From the NCBI GenBank assembly GCA_037190175.1, contig JBBCJM010000155.1, forward strand, positions 1-5,970: DNA of 5,970 nt, written 5' to 3'. This DNA comes from JBBCJM01 sp037190175 (GTDB lineage: Bacteria > Pseudomonadota > Alphaproteobacteria > Rhodobacterales > Rhodobacteraceae). Numbering within the stretch: position 1 is the stretch's first letter; every line of letters begins with the position of its first letter. Both the position numbers and the translations under genes were made by a program. Shown piece after piece: positions 4,328-5,970 of the stretch. The notes under the pieces were generated by a model. It was not told the DNA's origin and did no database searches. It saw nothing but the letters and a program-made list of their open reading frames with translations.

Positions 4328-4816
4328 TCAGGGCGCGGCGGCCGCGGCGGCGGCGCGCGCCTCGGAGGGGATCACGGCGCCGAGCAGGTTCAGCACCGCG
4401 CCCACCCGCTGCCGATCCTCGGGGGCCGGAAAGGCCGGCAACAGCACCAGCCTGCCATCCACCAGCACCGAGCCCGAGGTCGCGCTGCCGCCCACCGGAG
4501 GATGGCTGTCCTGGGCCGCCGGACGCTCCACCAGCCCGGCCTGCCGCACCGCGGCCATGATCGCCGCCACCGCCCCCTCGGGCGCGGGCGCGGTGGCGAT
4601 GCCGCAGCCGGTGTCGTCATAGCCGGTGCAGTGCCGCACCGTGACCATGCCGTCGGCGGAGATCGCGGCATCGAGACGCCAGTGGAAGGGCGGCGGCACC
4701 GTGCCGTTGCTGGTGGAATAGGTGGCGACATATTCCGGCCCCTGCGCCGCGGCGGGGCCGGAAAGCCCCAGCGCCAGCGCCAGCGCGGCCAGCCATGCCC
4801 TGCCTGCGGTGGTCAT
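4328..4816 (-). CDS. Exported protein of unknown function
   Basis: I do not recognise the family. The 162-residue protein begins with a clear Sec-type signal peptide: a short basic start (MTTAGR), a hydrophobic core (AWLAALALALGLSG) and a probable cut after PAAA at residue 24. The mature part is predicted periplasmic. It contains a Tyr/Ser/Thr-rich stretch, the segment FHWRLDAAISADGMVTV (44-60), and two cysteines at 63 and 71 that could form a disulfide. It ends in an Ala-rich tail (155-161). The start is backed by GGAGGG (4824-4829 on the - strand) seven bases before the ATG. It follows ispH by 50 bp and precedes rnhA by 42 bp on the same strand, so co-transcription is likely. A promoter-like CATAGT (4837-4842) has only a poor -35 partner. 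No enzyme motif is visible. Confidence 0.85.
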   Translation of the reverse strand: MTTAGRAWLAALALALGLSGPAAAQGPEYVATYSTSNGTVPPPFHWRLDAAISADGMVTVRHCTGYDDTGCGIATAPAPEGAVAAIMAAVRQAGLVERPAAQDSHPPVGGSATSGSVLVDGRLVLLPAFPAPEDRQRVGAVLNLLGAVIPSEARAAAAAAAP

Positions 4817-4866
4817 CGCGGAGCCCTCCCCCCGGCACTATGGCACTGGGGCGGCGCGAGGGGAAG

Positions 4867-5820
4867 TCAGGCCGGCTCGCGCAGCACCCGGGGCACTTTG
4901 AACTCCACCGTCTCGACCGCGGTCTCCACCACCTTCACGGTCACCTCGTACCGGGCGCGGAAGGCATCGACCACCTCGTCCACCAGAACCTCGGGGGCGC
5001 TGGCCCCGGCGGTGATCCCCACCGAACGGATGCCGGAAAGCGCGCGCCAGTCGATGTCCGCGGCGCGCTGGACCAGCTGGGAATAGCCGCAGCCCGCGGC
5101 CCGCCCCACCTCGACCAGCCGGCGGGAGTTGGAGGAATTGGGCGCCCCCACCACCAGCAGCGCGTCGATCAGGGGTGCGATGGCCTTGACCGCCGCCTGC
5201 CGGTTGGTGGTGGCATAGCAGATGTCCTCGTGCCCCGGGGCGGCGATGGCCGGGAACCGTTCCTGCAAGGCGCGCACGATGGCGGCGGTGTCGTCGACCG
5301 AGAGCGTGGTCTGGGTGGCGAAGGCGAGCCTGCGCTCGTCCCGCACGGTGAGGCGGGCCACGTCCTCGGGCGTTTCCACCAGCAGCACGTCGCCGGGGGG
5401 AAGCTGGCCCATGGTGCCCACGGTCTCGGGGTGGCCGGCATGGCCGATGAAGATCAGCTGCAACCCGTTGGCATGATGCCGCGCGGCCTCGTTGTGCACC
5501 TTGGTGACCAGCGGGCAGGTGGCGTCGACCGCGATCATGTTGCGCCGCGCCGCCTCGGCCGGGACGGATTTCGGCACCCCGTGGGCCGAGAAGATCACCG
5601 GCCGGTCGGGGGGGCATTCGTCCAGCTCCTCGACGAAGACGGCGCCGCGGGCGCGCAGGTCGTCCACCACGAAGCGGTTGTGCACGATCTCGTGGCGCAC
5701 ATAGACCGGCGCCCCCCATTTCTGCAGCGCCATCTCGACGATGCGGATCGCGCGGTCCACCCCGGCGCAGAACCCGCGGGGCGCGGCGAGATGGAGGGTG
5801 AGCGGCGGCAGGTCGGGCAT
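4867..5820 (-). CDS. ispH: 4-hydroxy-3-methylbut-2-enyl diphosphate reductase
   Basis: This iron-sulfur enzyme (IspH/LytB) carries out the last step of the MEP pathway, reducing HMBPP to IPP and DMAPP for quinone, carotenoid and cell-wall lipid synthesis. The 317-residue product has the three cysteines that hold the cluster: Cys18 (in GFCAGVDRA), Cys102 (in DATCPLV) and Cys201 (in ICYATTNRQ). It also has the substrate residues His47 (EIVHN), His80 (SAHGVP), His130 and Glu132 (GHAGHPE), Thr171-Thr172 (QTTLS) and the NSSNS stretch near 228-232. The start at 5818-5820 is preceded by GGAG (5827-5830) at six bases. An upstream in-frame ATG at 5911-5913 would add 31 Arg/Pro-rich residues and is rejected. 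It is the first gene of the - strand string. The only promoter-like pair upstream is a weak TTTACG/TACCTC in the 120 bases before the start. Function is assigned with high confidence. Confidence 0.97.
   Translation of the reverse strand: MPDLPPLTLHLAAPRGFCAGVDRAIRIVEMALQKWGAPVYVRHEIVHNRFVVDDLRARGAVFVEELDECPPDRPVIFSAHGVPKSVPAEAARRNMIAVDATCPLVTKVHNEAARHHANGLQLIFIGHAGHPETVGTMGQLPPGDVLLVETPEDVARLTVRDERRLAFATQTTLSVDDTAAIVRALQERFPAIAAPGHEDICYATTNRQAAVKAIAPLIDALLVVGAPNSSNSRRLVEVGRAAGCGYSQLVQRAADIDWRALSGIRSVGITAGASAPEVLVDEVVDAFRARYEVTVKVVETAVETVEFKVPRVLREPA

Positions 5821-5970
<150 letters not shown>

Overview
The window is very GC-rich (by eye around 70%) and densely packed with short, often overlapping genes. 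The tandem def, def-like and fmt genes and the ispH/rnhA neighbourhood suggest an alphaproteobacterium, most likely of the Rhodobacterales (Rhodobacteraceae-like). This is an inference from gene content and base composition, because no 16S gene or other taxonomic marker is present. The last 29 bases are an uninterrupted run of G at the end of the window. This looks like a sequencing or assembly artefact, so the true sequence probably stops near 5941.

Left half (+ strand): a short hairpin follows what may be the tail of an earlier gene (positions 3-17, unproven). Then come def (peptide deformylase, 105-626), a divergent second deformylase-like gene (662-1156) that has lost the catalytic Glu, and fmt (methionyl-tRNA formyltransferase, 1153-2049). 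fmt and def are the paired enzymes that put the N-formyl group on initiator Met-tRNA and later remove it from new proteins. The three genes appear translationally linked, ending in an ATGA overlap between the def-like gene and fmt. A small GlsB/YeaQ/YmgE-type membrane protein gene (2106-2354) follows with its own ribosome binding site.

Centre: a 154-bp, highly symmetric non-coding element (2356-2509) fills almost all of the gap between the convergent glsB-type and tetR-type genes. It has matching outer arms and an inner 11-bp perfect hairpin, and it carries G-quadruplex motifs on both strands. A TetR-family regulator (2517-3026, - strand) follows. A second structured gap (3062-3156) contains a long hairpin directly after the stop codon of the next gene.

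Right half (- strand, read right to left): ispH (last step of the MEP isoprenoid pathway), an exported protein of unknown function, rnhA (RNase HI), and a TRIC/UPF0126 membrane protein gene whose start overlaps the rnhA stop. All four point the same way with gaps of 50, 42 and -4 bp, so they form a plausible operon.

Three genes (def, tetR-type, rnhA) lack a Shine-Dalgarno sequence. Each has a weak -35/-10 pair with 17-bp spacing placed so that transcription would begin at or next to the start codon, suggesting leaderless mRNAs. I found no convincing new defence, mobile or biosynthetic system. The points most worth following are the probable pseudo-deformylase, the symmetric G4-bearing intergenic element and the leaderless-promoter pattern.
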